Assembly: GCF_019134595.1 (NCBI RefSeq)
Contig: NZ_CP077770.1
Location: forward strand, 1,570,001 to 1,634,000
Origin: Pseudoalteromonas shioyasakiensis
Lineage (GTDB): Bacteria > Pseudomonadota > Gammaproteobacteria > Enterobacterales > Alteromonadaceae
Direction of reading: 5' to 3'
DNA: 64,000 bases
Part shown: in pieces, positions 1 to 8,900 of the stretch
Layout: each line of letters begins with the position of its first letter
Numbering within the stretch: the stretch's first letter is position 1
Notes under the pieces: model-generated
Told to the model about the DNA's origin: nothing
Database searches by the model: none
What the model saw: the letters and a program-made list of their open reading frames with translations, nothing else
Made by a program: the position numbers and the translations under genes

Positions 1-28
1 CGCGAAGTATTTATCTTCGCGATTTTTT
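1..28 (+). terminator. Intrinsic terminator of a gene left of the window
   Basis: Seven-base stem CGCGAAG/CTTCGCG with a short A/T loop, followed by ATTTTTT. It must end transcription of a gene outside the window. It is nearly the same sequence as the terminator at 1941-1971. Confidence 0.75.
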
Positions 29-317
29 AAATCCTGCGAGCAAGGTTCACCAAGTTATAAAATAGAGTTTTTAGTTAATGTTTATCTTAATTTAATACCG
101 CTTAGTGATAAAGTTTTATTCTTAATGCAGTAAAGCCTGAGTTGTTATTATTTCCCACCTTTTTGTCTAATTATCAAAAGTTTCTGATTGTATTTAATCT
201 ACGGAAGCCTAAAATCAACGTGAACATAATTTATACGCAGTTTTATTAATGATTAATAATTTATTTATCATTTTTACTAGTGATAAAGTTTTGATTAATT
301 CTTCAGGTGAAAATACA
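29..317. other. AT-rich intergenic region with a 15-bp direct repeat
   Basis: No credible gene is seen here. The region carries two exact copies of TAGTGATAAAGTTTT, at 103-117 and 278-292. The second copy lies about 25 bases before the translation start at 318. No clear sigma-70 promoter could be fixed in this very AT-rich stretch. Confidence 0.5.
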
Positions 318-1913
318 ATGAAAAAATCTATCCTATCTGTATTGATGGTATGCGGATCAGTTGCTGCTGATGCTTCGGCAACTAGCTGTACAGGCGAGCT
401 CTATGGTATTAACTCTGGTCGAGGTCATTTAGGCGTTGTTTTTTCGCTTGATGAACAAGCTCAAACAGCAGCTATTCATTCAAAAGCGAAGTTTTCTTCA
501 GCAGCAATGGCGTTCGATAGTACTCGTAATCGTTTATACTATGTTTCAGCCCCACGAGCTTTAACTTATAAGCTAGATCCGAGCTCTTTGAACTTATCAG
601 ATGATGAATTAAAAGACTTACCAATTAAAGGCGAAAAGTATAAATATACTAAACTAGCTTTTGTTGACATGGAAACAGGCGAGCATACAGAAGTTGCTCG
701 AACAAGCCCGATGACTCGATTAGCATATGACCCAAACCGTGATGTTATTTACGGCTCTAAAGGCAGTAAGTTCTATGTTATTTATCCAGATTCTGGTGAA
801 ACCCAATTTGTAGGCAATATGACTGGTTACGGAAGTAGCTTAGATATTTTCCGTGGTGATATGGTTGTTAAAAATGGTGAAGTCTATTTAGTGTCTGCAA
901 CCAGTATTTTCTCTTTGGACCTTTCTACACTTACGTTATCGAAAAAGTCTGAACATGGCTTAACAACTGTAACGGGTGCAGCACTTGATCAAAATGGTGA
1001 GCTCCTTATTTCTCGCGAAGTAATAAACGATCAAGGTAATTACAATATAACTAAGCTTTATAAAGCGTCGATTGAAACGGGGAAAACATGTGCAATGGGT
1101 ACTTACCCTATGCGTATTAACGATTTGGCACTTAATACATTAAAACCAGTTGCGTGTTATGCCCAGCCAACCTGTAGCACGGGTGCAGAGTCGTTTGTTA
1201 TCACGAGTATTGATAAACAACGAAAAGCGACTTGGCAAAATTATACAATGAATGCTTATTTATTTGATAAGCCAATAGCAAAACTGACTAGTTCTGCAAA
1301 CTTTGGTGAAGGTGGAATTGTAAATAAAACACTTTCAATTAATCATGATTTTGCAGCTGCCAATTCTATTACAGAAGCAGCTATTGATTCTTATGATACA
1401 GATATCTTTTTTGTAGGAAGCTTTAACGATACAGATTTCACCGATGCTGAACTCTCAGAGCTTTACAATTGGTCAAAAAAATCAGGAAACGTCACTATTA
1501 TTGCCGCTGATCCGGATATGCCTAATGAAAAAGTGTATGCGAAATGGGGTTATACGGTTACACGTGATGGTTATGTAGATGGTCCAAATACACAAAACCC
1601 TGATGGTGTGGGTACTCAAGCTCAACAAGCTATTTTTGCTGGCCCTTTTGGTGGTGTCACAAGTTTTTATCAAGCAGGTGGTGCTAAAGGGTATTTTTCT
1701 GAGATGCCTGCAGGTACACAAGTCTTAGCAATTAATCAAGATGGCTTGCCTACGATTGTTATGGACTCAGAAACTGGCGATATTCTTCTATCTGATAACG
1801 GTATAGTTAACTCGCAAAATAAAGAAGGTAATTATACTGACGGAACAGCAGTTTCAAGCATGACTGAACGTTTATTTATGAACTTAATTAATTTCGCCAG
1901 CGAAATTGAGTAA
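318..1913 (+). CDS. Secreted two-domain protein, function unknown
   Basis: The reading frame is open from 249, but I start it at ATG 318. AGGTGA lies seven bases before it, and the protein then begins with a typical signal peptide (MKKSILSVLMVCGSVAADASA). The mature protein is about 510 residues. Residues about 25-290 have repeated short strands with phrases such as LYGINSGRG, AFDSTRNRLYYV and LAYDPNRDVIYGS, which suggests a beta-propeller. Residues about 300-531 look like an alpha/beta fold of the class I glutamine-amidotransferase or ThuA type (DTDIFFVGSFNDTDFTDAEL, then GNVTIIAADPD), but no catalytic Cys-His pair is obvious. The gene stands alone between two near-identical terminators. It is exported; its function cannot be named. 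Confidence 0.7.
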   Translation: MKKSILSVLMVCGSVAADASATSCTGELYGINSGRGHLGVVFSLDEQAQTAAIHSKAKFSSAAMAFDSTRNRLYYVSAPRALTYKLDPSSLNLSDDELKDLPIKGEKYKYTKLAFVDMETGEHTEVARTSPMTRLAYDPNRDVIYGSKGSKFYVIYPDSGETQFVGNMTGYGSSLDIFRGDMVVKNGEVYLVSATSIFSLDLSTLTLSKKSEHGLTTVTGAALDQNGELLISREVINDQGNYNITKLYKASIETGKTCAMGTYPMRINDLALNTLKPVACYAQPTCSTGAESFVITSIDKQRKATWQNYTMNAYLFDKPIAKLTSSANFGEGGIVNKTLSINHDFAAANSITEAAIDSYDTDIFFVGSFNDTDFTDAELSELYNWSKKSGNVTIIAADPDMPNEKVYAKWGYTVTRDGYVDGPNTQNPDGVGTQAQQAIFAGPFGGVTSFYQAGGAKGYFSEMPAGTQVLAINQDGLPTIVMDSETGDILLSDNGIVNSQNKEGNYTDGTAVSSMTERLFMNLINFASEIE

Positions 1914-1940
1914 GCTTAATATATAAATTATTATATAAAA

Positions 1941-1971
1941 ATCGCGAAGTATTTTTGCTTCGCGATTTTTA
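1941..1971 (+). terminator. Intrinsic terminator of the secreted-protein gene
   Basis: Stem ATCGCGAAG/CTTCGCGAT with an eight-base loop, then TTTTTAT. It lies 27 bases after the stop at 1913. The sequence is almost the same as the terminator at 1-28. Confidence 0.85.
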
Positions 1972-1988
1972 TATTTAACTATGATTTT

Positions 1989-2387
1989 TTACCAACAGCC
2001 TGTGAGGGTGCTTTTCACTCTATTAGTGTGCTGCTTAACAAGTAAATAATTAACACCAACAAGCAATGTATGGCTGATTGCTAATATTATTAACCATGAC
2101 GAAAAGTCATGTGTTAATTGATTAATTGTTAACATGCTAATTAGCATTAAAACTAACGATGAATTTAACGCAGTTTGTAGCAACTGCTTAAAACGTAAAT
2201 GTTTCCAGCGACTCCAAACAACCAAAAATAATCCGGCAGTTGGGAGGGCAATTAAAATACATTCAAATATAGTAACGATTAATTGCGCACTTTGATAAGC
2301 TGAATCAGTTGTTGCCCCCTGTGAATGACTTGAACTCAGTGCAATCAAGCCAAGCACTAAAGCGGTAAACATATTTTTAATATTCAT
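1989..2387 (-). CDS. Small membrane protein, unrecognised
   Basis: 132 residues. The N-terminus (MNIKNMFTALVLGLIALSSSHSQGA) reads as a cleavable signal peptide or first membrane helix. At least three further hydrophobic segments follow, around residues 36-58, 72-90 and 94-115, separated by short basic loops (SRWKHLRFKQ, KQHTNRVK). It is most likely an inner-membrane protein. It lies 47 bases downstream of recN on the same strand, where E. coli has bamE, but it has no lipobox and does not resemble BamE. The Shine-Dalgarno sequence is weak, so the exact start is uncertain. Confidence 0.6.
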   Translation of the reverse strand: MNIKNMFTALVLGLIALSSSHSQGATTDSAYQSAQLIVTIFECILIALPTAGLFLVVWSRWKHLRFKQLLQTALNSSLVLMLISMLTINQLTHDFSSWLIILAISHTLLVGVNYLLVKQHTNRVKSTLTGCW

Positions 2388-2434
2388 TTCTAAAATCTAA
2401 CCAACTTAAACTCTCAACAGTATTAATTATTTAC

Positions 2435-4108
2435 TTATGCATGTGCGCTAATAAGTTCTTTAGCATTCGCTCTTGCCATTTTACTAATGTTGTCGCCAGC
2501 AAGTAGTCGGGCAATTTCATCGATACGGCCATCTTTTGACAGTTTATTCATATGCGTAAATGTTTCGCCGTTTGCAATTTCTTTGGCTACAAAAAATTGT
2601 TGATGTCCAGAACTTGCAACCTGTGGCAAGTGAGTTACACAAATAACTTGGGTCGATTTACCTAATTGGCGCAATAGCTTGCCGACTGCAGAAGCAGTAG
2701 GGCCTGAAATACCCACATCAACTTCATCGAAAATAAGAGTCGGCGTTGTAACACGCTGAGCAATAATTACCTGAATAGCTAAACTAATCCGCGATAACTC
2801 ACCACCAGAAGCCACTTTAGACAGTGCTTGCATCGGTTGACCCGGGTTGGTCGATACCAAGAACGATACAGTATCAAAACCCATTGCACTTGGTGCTTTA
2901 TCGCTAGTTTGTTGAATATCAATCGCAAACTTGCCGTTTTCCATCGATAAATTCGCCATGCTATCACTAATTAACTGGTTAAGCGTATCTGCGTAGCTAT
3001 GACGGCTTTCACTCAACAATTGAGCGGCATGCTTATATTGCTCAAGGGCATCGCTGATTTCGTTTTCAAGTGCAACAAGGCGGTCGCTGTTATAACTAAT
3101 TGATGCTAATTCTTCTGCGATTGATTGGTGAAACTCAACGAGCTCCTCTGGTTTGATGTGATGTTTACGGGCAAGGTCCATAGCACCGGTTAAACGAGTT
3201 TCAACTTCGTCTAAGCGAGCGGGGTCTAAGTCGGTAACATCAACATAACTGCGTATCTCGCGGCTTGCTTCTTCAACTTGAACGGCAGCTTCACTCAGTA
3301 GAGATGCTATGCTAGATAAGCTTTCATCGTAGCTTGCTAGCTCTGCAAATTGTTGAGCACTATGCTGCAACAATGAACATGCACTTTGCTCATCGCTTTC
3401 GTATAAGAGTTGTAACTCACGCTGACATGATTCTAAGATTGTTTGGCTATGGCTTAGTTTATGATGCTCAGTTTCAATCTCTTCAAACTCACCCGGTTGC
3501 AGAGCAAATTCATCAAGTTCGGCTACTTGATACTCAAGTAATTGCTTTTGAGCTGCCTGTTGCTGCTGTTGTTGTTCAAGCTGGTTAAATTCTTTGAGTA
3601 ATGCTTGGTAAGCTTTGTAGCGCTCTTTAACATCAGTTAATAGCTTATTGTGGCCAGCATAGGCATCAAGCAGATGTAACTGATGTTCAGCTTTTAATAA
3701 ATGCTGATGGGCGTGTTGTCCATGGATAGAAATTAAATACTGACCTAACTCTTTTAATTGTGCAGCGGTAACTGAGCTGCCATTGATATAGCTTTTGCTA
3801 CGGCCATTTTTGCAAATAACACGGCGTAGTAAACATTCACCTTCGTTGTTTGAAAGCAAATGTTGCTCTAAAAAGTGTTGGGCAAGAGGGAGTTGGCTTA
3901 TATCAAACTGTGCACATATTTCTGCACGATCAGTACCAGGGCGAACGGCACCAGCATCTGCACGTTCACCTAAGCATAAAGAGAGGGCATCAATTGCAAT
4001 TGATTTACCTGCGCCTGTTTCACCTGTAATGGCTGTCATACCACTGTGCCACTCAGTACTTAAATTACTTACAATGGCAAAATTTTTAATTTCTAACCCG
4101 ATTAACAT
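2435..4108 (-). CDS. recN: DNA repair protein RecN
   Basis: SMC-like ATPase used in double-strand-break repair, acting with RecA on damaged DNA. The 557-residue length is normal. The N-terminus has the RecN opening MLIGLEIKNFAIVSNL, then Walker A GETGAGKSIAIDAL near residues 29-42. A long central coiled coil follows, with a run of glutamines (QQQQQQ) near residue 180. The C-terminal head has the signature region KVASGGELSRISLAIQ, Walker B PTLIFDEVDVGISG and the switch histidine in VICVTHLPQVAS. It is transcribed away from the hypothetical gene at 4177-4740 and nadK upstream. recN-nadK next to grpE is a conserved gammaproteobacterial arrangement. No LexA box was identified in the 68-base gap upstream. 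Confidence 0.97.
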   Translation of the reverse strand: MLIGLEIKNFAIVSNLSTEWHSGMTAITGETGAGKSIAIDALSLCLGERADAGAVRPGTDRAEICAQFDISQLPLAQHFLEQHLLSNNEGECLLRRVICKNGRSKSYINGSSVTAAQLKELGQYLISIHGQHAHQHLLKAEHQLHLLDAYAGHNKLLTDVKERYKAYQALLKEFNQLEQQQQQQAAQKQLLEYQVAELDEFALQPGEFEEIETEHHKLSHSQTILESCQRELQLLYESDEQSACSLLQHSAQQFAELASYDESLSSIASLLSEAAVQVEEASREIRSYVDVTDLDPARLDEVETRLTGAMDLARKHHIKPEELVEFHQSIAEELASISYNSDRLVALENEISDALEQYKHAAQLLSESRHSYADTLNQLISDSMANLSMENGKFAIDIQQTSDKAPSAMGFDTVSFLVSTNPGQPMQALSKVASGGELSRISLAIQVIIAQRVTTPTLIFDEVDVGISGPTASAVGKLLRQLGKSTQVICVTHLPQVASSGHQQFFVAKEIANGETFTHMNKLSKDGRIDEIARLLAGDNISKMARANAKELISAHA

Positions 4109-4176
4109 ACTGTTTATCCATCCAGCTAATTAACTGTTAATTTATACAGTGTTTTCGGGTTTTGCAAATTAAATTT

Positions 4177-4740
4177 TTATGCTTTGCTTAATTCTGACTG
4201 CTGAGTTATTTGAGTCGAATCATCTGGCGCTTGTGTGCTCTGGGCTGGCGACTGATCGTCTTGTAAATCGGTGGGGGGCTGATATTTAATTACTTCAATG
4301 AGTGATGGTAGGGTTTCTTGGTAAAAGGCTTTGTTGTATTCAATGCCATTATAAGGAAGTTCGGCCATAAAATACTGTAATCTGTCTGCAAGCTGATCAA
4401 TATGCTCTGGACTCTGTGCTTTACTGGCTTCCATCATGATTGTATTTATAAGTAGATCGCTGATGTACTCAAGATAAACGAGGTTTTCTTCATTGTGGGC
4501 TTGCACTACAAAGTAATTGCTAGTGATCATGCTCAAACGCGAGATGTTCTTCGGACGAATGATTTTCCCTTCGCTGAAATCAATTAACTTGTCTTTAAAA
4601 TCATTATTGATTTCTTTTACTCGTTGATTAAAACGTTTTTTTTCAGCTTCAATAGCCTTACGACGGTTGCTCTCAACCATCCAGTAACAACCTAGCAAGG
4701 TGATAAGTAATAACAGAGCAAGAAAAACGATATAGCTCAT
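4177..4740 (-). CDS. Single-pass membrane protein, unrecognised
   Basis: 187 residues. It has one N-terminal membrane helix (about residues 3-23, MSYIVFLALLLLITLLGCYWMV) followed by a basic, helical cytoplasmic stretch (ESNRRKAIEAEKKRFNQRVK) and a mainly alpha-helical body. The tail is rich in Gln, Ser, Asp and Pro (DDQSPAQSTQAPDDSTQI) and is probably disordered. It lies between nadK and recN on the same strand, so it may be co-transcribed with recN 68 bases downstream. The single N-terminal anchor and coiled-coil neck suggest a structural or scaffold role, but this is only inference. Confidence 0.6.
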   Translation of the reverse strand: MSYIVFLALLLLITLLGCYWMVESNRRKAIEAEKKRFNQRVKEINNDFKDKLIDFSEGKIIRPKNISRLSMITSNYFVVQAHNEENLVYLEYISDLLINTIMMEASKAQSPEHIDQLADRLQYFMAELPYNGIEYNKAFYQETLPSLIEVIKYQPPTDLQDDQSPAQSTQAPDDSTQITQQSELSKA

Positions 4741-4823
4741 TTCGCCTTAGAATCCTTAAAAAAGTACAGCATTAAGTTTGATTATTTTGCGCTATTCAAT
4801 CTGCCTTGGCAATCAATTGAGAT

Positions 4824-4850
4824 AAAAAAGCCGCTTAAAATAAGCGGCTT
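4824..4850 (-). terminator. nadK terminator that contains the nadK stop codon
   Basis: Perfect ten-base stem AAGCCGCTTA/TAAGCGGCTT with a three-base loop. On the minus strand it is followed by TTTTTTA. The left arm encodes the last residues of NadK and the stop codon lies inside the hairpin. Confidence 0.85.
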
Positions 4851-5719
4851 CCCCAGTTCAACTTTTTCCTTAATACATTGTAGTAAGAGTATTCTTTAGG
4901 GTGGATCAAGCGTAGACGCTTATCTGCTTTTTTTATCACCACTTCGTCACCAGGTAATACAGCTAAAACCACATGACTATCGCAGCTCACTTGCAGGCTG
5001 TCGGTATTTTCAAGACTAAGCTTTAAGCGTACTTCGTTATCGGCATCAACCACCAGAGGGCGGCTTGATAGAGTATGCGGGAACATAGGCACAAGTGATA
5101 TCGCGTTTAACTCAGGGGTCAAAATAGGCCCGCCACCAGATAATGAATAAGCAGTTGAGCCGGTCGGTGTTGAGACAATTAAACCGTCTGAGCGTTGCGA
5201 GAATACAAAGTCGTTATTAATAAATGCTTCAAACTCAATCATATGAGCCACTTTATCGGCATGAAGTACTGCTTCATTCACTGCCAAGTTTGCACTTTTA
5301 AGTTCGGCGTGACGATATACTTCAACTTCAAGCAGGAAGCGCTTTTCTTCGAGGAACTGGCCACTTAGCACTTGTTCAAGGCTAGCTTCGAAACCTTCTG
5401 GGTTTAAGTCGGTTAAAAAGCCTAAGTTGCCACGGTTTACACCAATTACGGCAACATCAAAACGCGCTAAAACTCTTGCTGCGCCAAGCATATTGCCATC
5501 ACCCCCGACGACTATGGCTAAGTCTGCACGTTCACCTAAATCTACCAATTTAACTAGGTTTTCTTGGGGAAGGTCTTCAAGTTGGCGGCCGGTGCGCTGT
5601 TCTACTAGCACTTCAAAACCTAAGGCTCGCAAAAATGTGTGCAGGCGAGCAAGTGTGGTAGCTGCCCCGCTGTGATTAGGTTTGCCAATTAAACCTATGG
5701 TTTTAAACGGTGAATCCAT
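4835..5719 (-). CDS. nadK: NAD kinase
   Basis: Phosphorylates NAD to NADP with ATP in the cytoplasm. 294 residues, the family's usual length. Diagnostic motifs are GGDGN in [16 protein letters not shown] (about residues 70-85), NLGFLTDL, the conserved NEAVLH, and the glycine-rich [16 protein letters not shown] (about 175-190). The start at 5719 gives the normal N-terminus [19 protein letters not shown]. It is divergent from the HrcA-like gene. Its 3' end is folded into its own terminator. Confidence 0.97.
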   Translation of the reverse strand: MDSPFKTIGLIGKPNHSGAATTLARLHTFLRALGFEVLVEQRTGRQLEDLPQENLVKLVDLGERADLAIVVGGDGNMLGAARVLARFDVAVIGVNRGNLGFLTDLNPEGFEASLEQVLSGQFLEEKRFLLEVEVYRHAELKSANLAVNEAVLHADKVAHMIEFEAFINNDFVFSQRSDGLIVSTPTGSTAYSLSGGGPILTPELNAISLVPMFPHTLSSRPLVVDADNEVRLKLSLENTDSLQVSCDSHVVLAVLPGDEVVIKKADKRLRLIHPKEYSYYNVLRKKLNWGSRLF

Positions 5720-5781
5720 GTTATTTGCACTTAAACTTTCATATCGCTAGATTACATTAAAAATTAATGCTTTGAAAATAA

Positions 5782-5808
5782 CTTGAAATAAACTTGCTGC
5801 GCCCAAAT
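5782..5808 (+). promoter_or_regulatory. Candidate sigma-32-type promoter upstream of the HrcA-like gene
   Basis: CTTGAAA at 5782-5788 matches the sigma-32 -35 consensus exactly. Twelve bases later, GCCCAAAT (5801-5808) matches six of eight positions of CCCCATNT. The spacing is at the short end. It lies 32 bases before the start codon. This is a candidate from pattern matching only. Confidence 0.4.
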
Positions 5809-5839
5809 ATCCACAGGCAAGTACCAAGATGTATAAATT

Positions 5840-6784
5840 ATGAAATTAAATCCGCGTGACCAACAAATTTTTTCAGCTGTAATGAGCCTTTACTGTAACG
5901 GTGAAGGTCAGCCTGTTGCCTCTACCCGTATTGCCAAACAAAAAGGCATGGCGGTATGCTCAGCGACTGTGCGCAATGCAATGGCTCGGCTAGAAAAAGT
6001 GGGCTTACTCTATTCACCGCATACTTCAGCTGGCCGCGTACCTACCAATGCTGGGTTTGATTATTGGCTTACTGAGTTTTTTGCTCTGCCTGAAATCGCA
6101 ACATATTGGCAGCCAGAGCAAGCACAATTAGTTGAGCTCGCCCATGGTTTGAGTCAGCGCTATAAAGTGTGTTGTTGTGTGGGCTTACCTCAAGTCAGCT
6201 CACAGCTAGTATTTCGAGTAGAGGTGCTTGATTTTGATGGTAGCAATTGGCTTATTCTACTGATAGATAGAGCAGGGCAAAGCCATAATATTTGTATTAG
6301 TAAACCAGCAGATTCATCCGATGCCGTTCGTTACCAGTTTGCAACTTGGCTTAACACTGTATTTAGCCAGCAAACCTTAATGGAAGGCTTATATCGAATG
6401 CAGGCAATGGCGGGCACTGCACCACATAATTGCCATGACTCTTTAACACAATGGACTCGGCAATTAAGTCAAAAGCTCGGCTCAGACAACAGCATTGTGG
6501 TAGGTGAAAACTACCTTTACCGCCAAGTTGATTGCCAAACCAGTTTAAACATTGGTGTATCGTTTTTAAATTTTGTTGAAGATAAACTCGCATTTAAAAA
6601 TGGGATATCGGTGTTAAACACAGAGCAATTGCCATTTACCGACTGTAATGAGTTGATGGTGATCAGCGTTCCTTATTTTAATAACCATGAATACCAGAGC
6701 CGATTTTGCGTAATTTGTCCAAAATCAGCGCAAATAGAAGCAATCATCCAAGAATTTAAGTTAATCGGCTCATCAGCCTCTTGA
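5840..6784 (+). CDS. hrcA: HrcA-like heat-shock repressor
   Basis: 314 residues, slightly shorter than usual HrcA (about 340). The N-terminal winged helix, residues 5-75, follows the HrcA pattern closely: a helix with GQPVAST, then SATVRNAMARLEKVGLLYSPHTSAGRVPT, matching the HrcA signature ATIRNxMxxLExxGLxxxPHTSAGRxPT. The rest, about 90-314, is divergent, as this family's effector region often is, so its response to GroEL/ES is not assured. HrcA normally binds the CIRCE inverted repeat upstream of groE or dnaK operons. No CIRCE (TTAGCACTC and its complement) was seen near this gene or grpE. The 3' end overlaps the grpE promoter. No strong ribosome-binding site is visible before the ATG. Confidence 0.8.
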   Translation: MKLNPRDQQIFSAVMSLYCNGEGQPVASTRIAKQKGMAVCSATVRNAMARLEKVGLLYSPHTSAGRVPTNAGFDYWLTEFFALPEIATYWQPEQAQLVELAHGLSQRYKVCCCVGLPQVSSQLVFRVEVLDFDGSNWLILLIDRAGQSHNICISKPADSSDAVRYQFATWLNTVFSQQTLMEGLYRMQAMAGTAPHNCHDSLTQWTRQLSQKLGSDNSIVVGENYLYRQVDCQTSLNIGVSFLNFVEDKLAFKNGISVLNTEQLPFTDCNELMVISVPYFNNHEYQSRFCVICPKSAQIEAIIQEFKLIGSSAS

Positions 6785-6808
6785 ATCTTTTAATTCAATC
6801 CCCATAAT
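6780..6808 (+). promoter_or_regulatory. Sigma-32 (heat-shock) type promoter of grpE
   Basis: CTTGAATC at 6780-6787 and CCCCATAAT at 6800-6808, with 14 bases between CTTGAA and CCCCAT. This fits the sigma-32 consensus CTTGAAA-N(11-16)-CCCCATNT well. The -35 element overlaps the stop codon of the HrcA-like gene, and the start codon of grpE is 34 bases past the -10. Confidence 0.75.
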
Positions 6809-6842
6809 TACCGCAGTTGTAAAGAATTGGAGCATGTAAGCT

Positions 6843-7451
6843 ATGTCTGAGCAGACAAAATCACCAGAGCAAGAAGTTGAACTAAACGAAGAATTTGAAC
6901 AAATGCAAGCTGAAGTAGAAGCTGCAGAAAAAGCGGCTGAACAAGTTGACGGCGAAGAAATGAGCCCTGAAGCTGAAATCGCACTACTACACAGCGAATT
7001 AGAAGCGGCTAAACAAACGATCAACGATCAAAAAGACAGTGTTGTTCGTGCTGCTGCAGATGTTGAGAACATGCGTCGTCGTGCCGCTCAAGATGTAGAA
7101 AAAGCGCATAAGTTTGCACTTGAAAAGTTTGCTAACGAATTACTACCTGTTATCGATAACCTAGAGCGTGCGATTGAGTTTTCTGATAAAGAAAATGAGC
7201 AGCTTAAGCCTGTGCTTGAAGGTATCGAAATGACTGTTAAGAGCTTTAATGATGCGGTATCAAAATTCGGTGTTGAAATTGTTAACCCACAGGGTGAACA
7301 ATTTAACCCTGAATTCCATCAAGCAATGTCAATTCAGCCAAGCAATGATGTAGCGCCTAATACTGTTCTTGCAGTAATGCAGAAAGGTTATACATTAAAT
7401 GGCCGTTTATTACGCCCTGCAATGGTTATGGTATCAAAAGAAGCTGAATAA
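6843..7451 (+). CDS. grpE: Nucleotide exchange factor GrpE
   Basis: Co-chaperone that drives ADP release from DnaK. 202 residues, normal length. The first 60 residues are acidic and helical ([26 protein letters not shown]). The long dimerising helix carries the family stretch [40 protein letters not shown]. The C-terminal beta domain contains [21 protein letters not shown] and [29 protein letters not shown] lies about ten bases before the ATG. Expression is probably heat-inducible through the promoter at 6780-6808. dnaK and dnaJ are not next to it. Confidence 0.97.
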   Translation: MSEQTKSPEQEVELNEEFEQMQAEVEAAEKAAEQVDGEEMSPEAEIALLHSELEAAKQTINDQKDSVVRAAADVENMRRRAAQDVEKAHKFALEKFANELLPVIDNLERAIEFSDKENEQLKPVLEGIEMTVKSFNDAVSKFGVEIVNPQGEQFNPEFHQAMSIQPSNDVAPNTVLAVMQKGYTLNGRLLRPAMVMVSKEAE

Positions 7452-7470
7452 GTTTTAAAGAGATATAAAA

Positions 7471-7499
7471 AATGCCTGTTAATTACAGGCATTTTTTTT
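7471..7499 (+). terminator. grpE terminator
   Basis: Stem AATGCCTGT/ACAGGCATT with a TAATT-type loop followed by a run of T. It lies between the convergent grpE and MFS genes. Confidence 0.85.
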
Positions 7500-7517
7500 A
7501 CCAATTATGTTAAGTAT

Positions 7518-8708
7518 TTAACTCGTTTGGTATCGTTTCCGATGCCAAAGCTGCACGAGTAAGATAAGTATGAGTGCACTGAACATCATCGCAGAAAATG
7601 GAATGGCACTTTGTGGTTGAACAAAAGCAAGGATAGGCCCAACTAAAGCGCCACTGCCGAATCTCAGGGTACCAATAACAGCTGTTGCAGTCCCTGACTT
7701 TTCCTCAAATTGCATAAGTATTAATGAGTCTGCATTACTGGCGACAATACCCAAGCTCATCATCAATGGTGCGATGGTGGCAACGATAAAATACAGCGAT
7801 AAATGCATCACACTGAATAACAACAATGCCCCACCAGACACAAAGCCAATACCTAGCCCAATAAATAACAGTTTACGAGAACCTAAGCGCGGCACTAAAC
7901 GTGTATTCATAAAGTTACCGAACATTAAAGCCAGCACGTTAAAGGCGAATAACACACCGAACAATTGCTCATCTACTTTGAAGAAATCGAGATATACATA
8001 AGGTACCGATGTTAAAAAGCAAAAGAATGCGAATGAGGCAAACATTGAACTGGCAATATCGGCAAGGGCACTCCGACGGGAAAATACCGTTTTATAACTA
8101 TTAAAGAACAGTGCCAAGCCACGTTGCTGACTTTTAAAGATTGGAATATCGATTAAATGAATTTGCACCAAAGCTAAAATGGCAAAACTGTAAGCAGCTA
8201 ATGCGATGAAAATAACCTGCCATGTTGAAACTCCCATGATCAATGAGCCTAGAGTAGGGGCAATTAAGGGGGCAACCATCATGATCATCGATACATAAGA
8301 CATGCCTTTGGCGGTGTTCTCTCGGTAAATATGGCGAATAATACCCGGCACTACGACTGTCGCAGCGGCACCTGTGAATGCTTGCACGGCTCTTAAAGAC
8401 CAAAATAATTCGATGTTAGTACAAAATGCCAGTGCTAATGAGCTGATGCCAAATAGCGCTAAACCCACCTTTGCGAGTAATCGCCTACCAAGTTCATCGG
8501 CTATCGGGCCAAAAAACAACATACCCAAGGCATAACCCGCCAAATAAATACTGAGTGATATTTGTACATTTGGCATGGTAGTTTGCAAGTCGTTGGCAAT
8601 CACCAACATTGCCGGTAAATATAAATCAATTGCTAAAGGCGTAATCGCGACAATACTTGCCAGTAAAGGTAATAAAATGCGTTTATTTAAAGTCTCAGGG
8701 GAAGGCAT
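7518..8708 (-). CDS. Bcr/CflA family multidrug exporter (MFS)
   Basis: 396-residue major facilitator protein with about 12 membrane helices, in the drug:H+ antiporter-1 subgroup that includes Bcr and CflA. Family marks are the first-helix motif ITPLAIDLYLPAML, MFS motif A as FGPIADELGRRLLAKVG (about residues 66-82), and helix-5 motif C near APTLGSLIMG. It probably exports chloramphenicol- or bicyclomycin-like compounds or small metabolites; the substrate cannot be read from sequence. It is convergent with grpE and divergent from the M48 protease gene, with no local regulator gene. Confidence 0.85.
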   Translation of the reverse strand: MPSPETLNKRILLPLLASIVAITPLAIDLYLPAMLVIANDLQTTMPNVQISLSIYLAGYALGMLFFGPIADELGRRLLAKVGLALFGISSLALAFCTNIELFWSLRAVQAFTGAAATVVVPGIIRHIYRENTAKGMSYVSMIMMVAPLIAPTLGSLIMGVSTWQVIFIALAAYSFAILALVQIHLIDIPIFKSQQRGLALFFNSYKTVFSRRSALADIASSMFASFAFFCFLTSVPYVYLDFFKVDEQLFGVLFAFNVLALMFGNFMNTRLVPRLGSRKLLFIGLGIGFVSGGALLLFSVMHLSLYFIVATIAPLMMSLGIVASNADSLILMQFEEKSGTATAVIGTLRFGSGALVGPILAFVQPQSAIPFSAMMFSALILILLVQLWHRKRYQTS

Positions 8709-8857
8709 TGTTTACTCATTCATCAAACATTAGGTCACTATTGTAGCAGTGTGAGTCACTGTGGTGAACTTAGTTTGCCTGCTAAGTAAAAGAATTAACT
8801 AAATGATAACAACAGAGCGGGTGATTGTTCATTTTCATATAAAATTAAGCAATGCTT

Positions 8858-8866
8858 TGCTATATT
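8858..8866 (+). promoter_or_regulatory. Candidate extended -10 promoter of the M48 protease gene
   Basis: TGCTATATT, a TGn-extended -10 element, lies 34 bases before the ATG at 8901. No good -35 is seen 17 bases upstream, which is common for extended -10 promoters. Confidence 0.4.
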
Positions 8867-8900
8867 AGCCACAATTGCACTAAGTATTTGAAGGACTAGT

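Noticed and set aside
3795..4133. 112-codon frame opposite the start of recN
   Set aside because: recN motifs, including Walker A, occupy this region on the other strand, and the plus-strand product is low-complexity.
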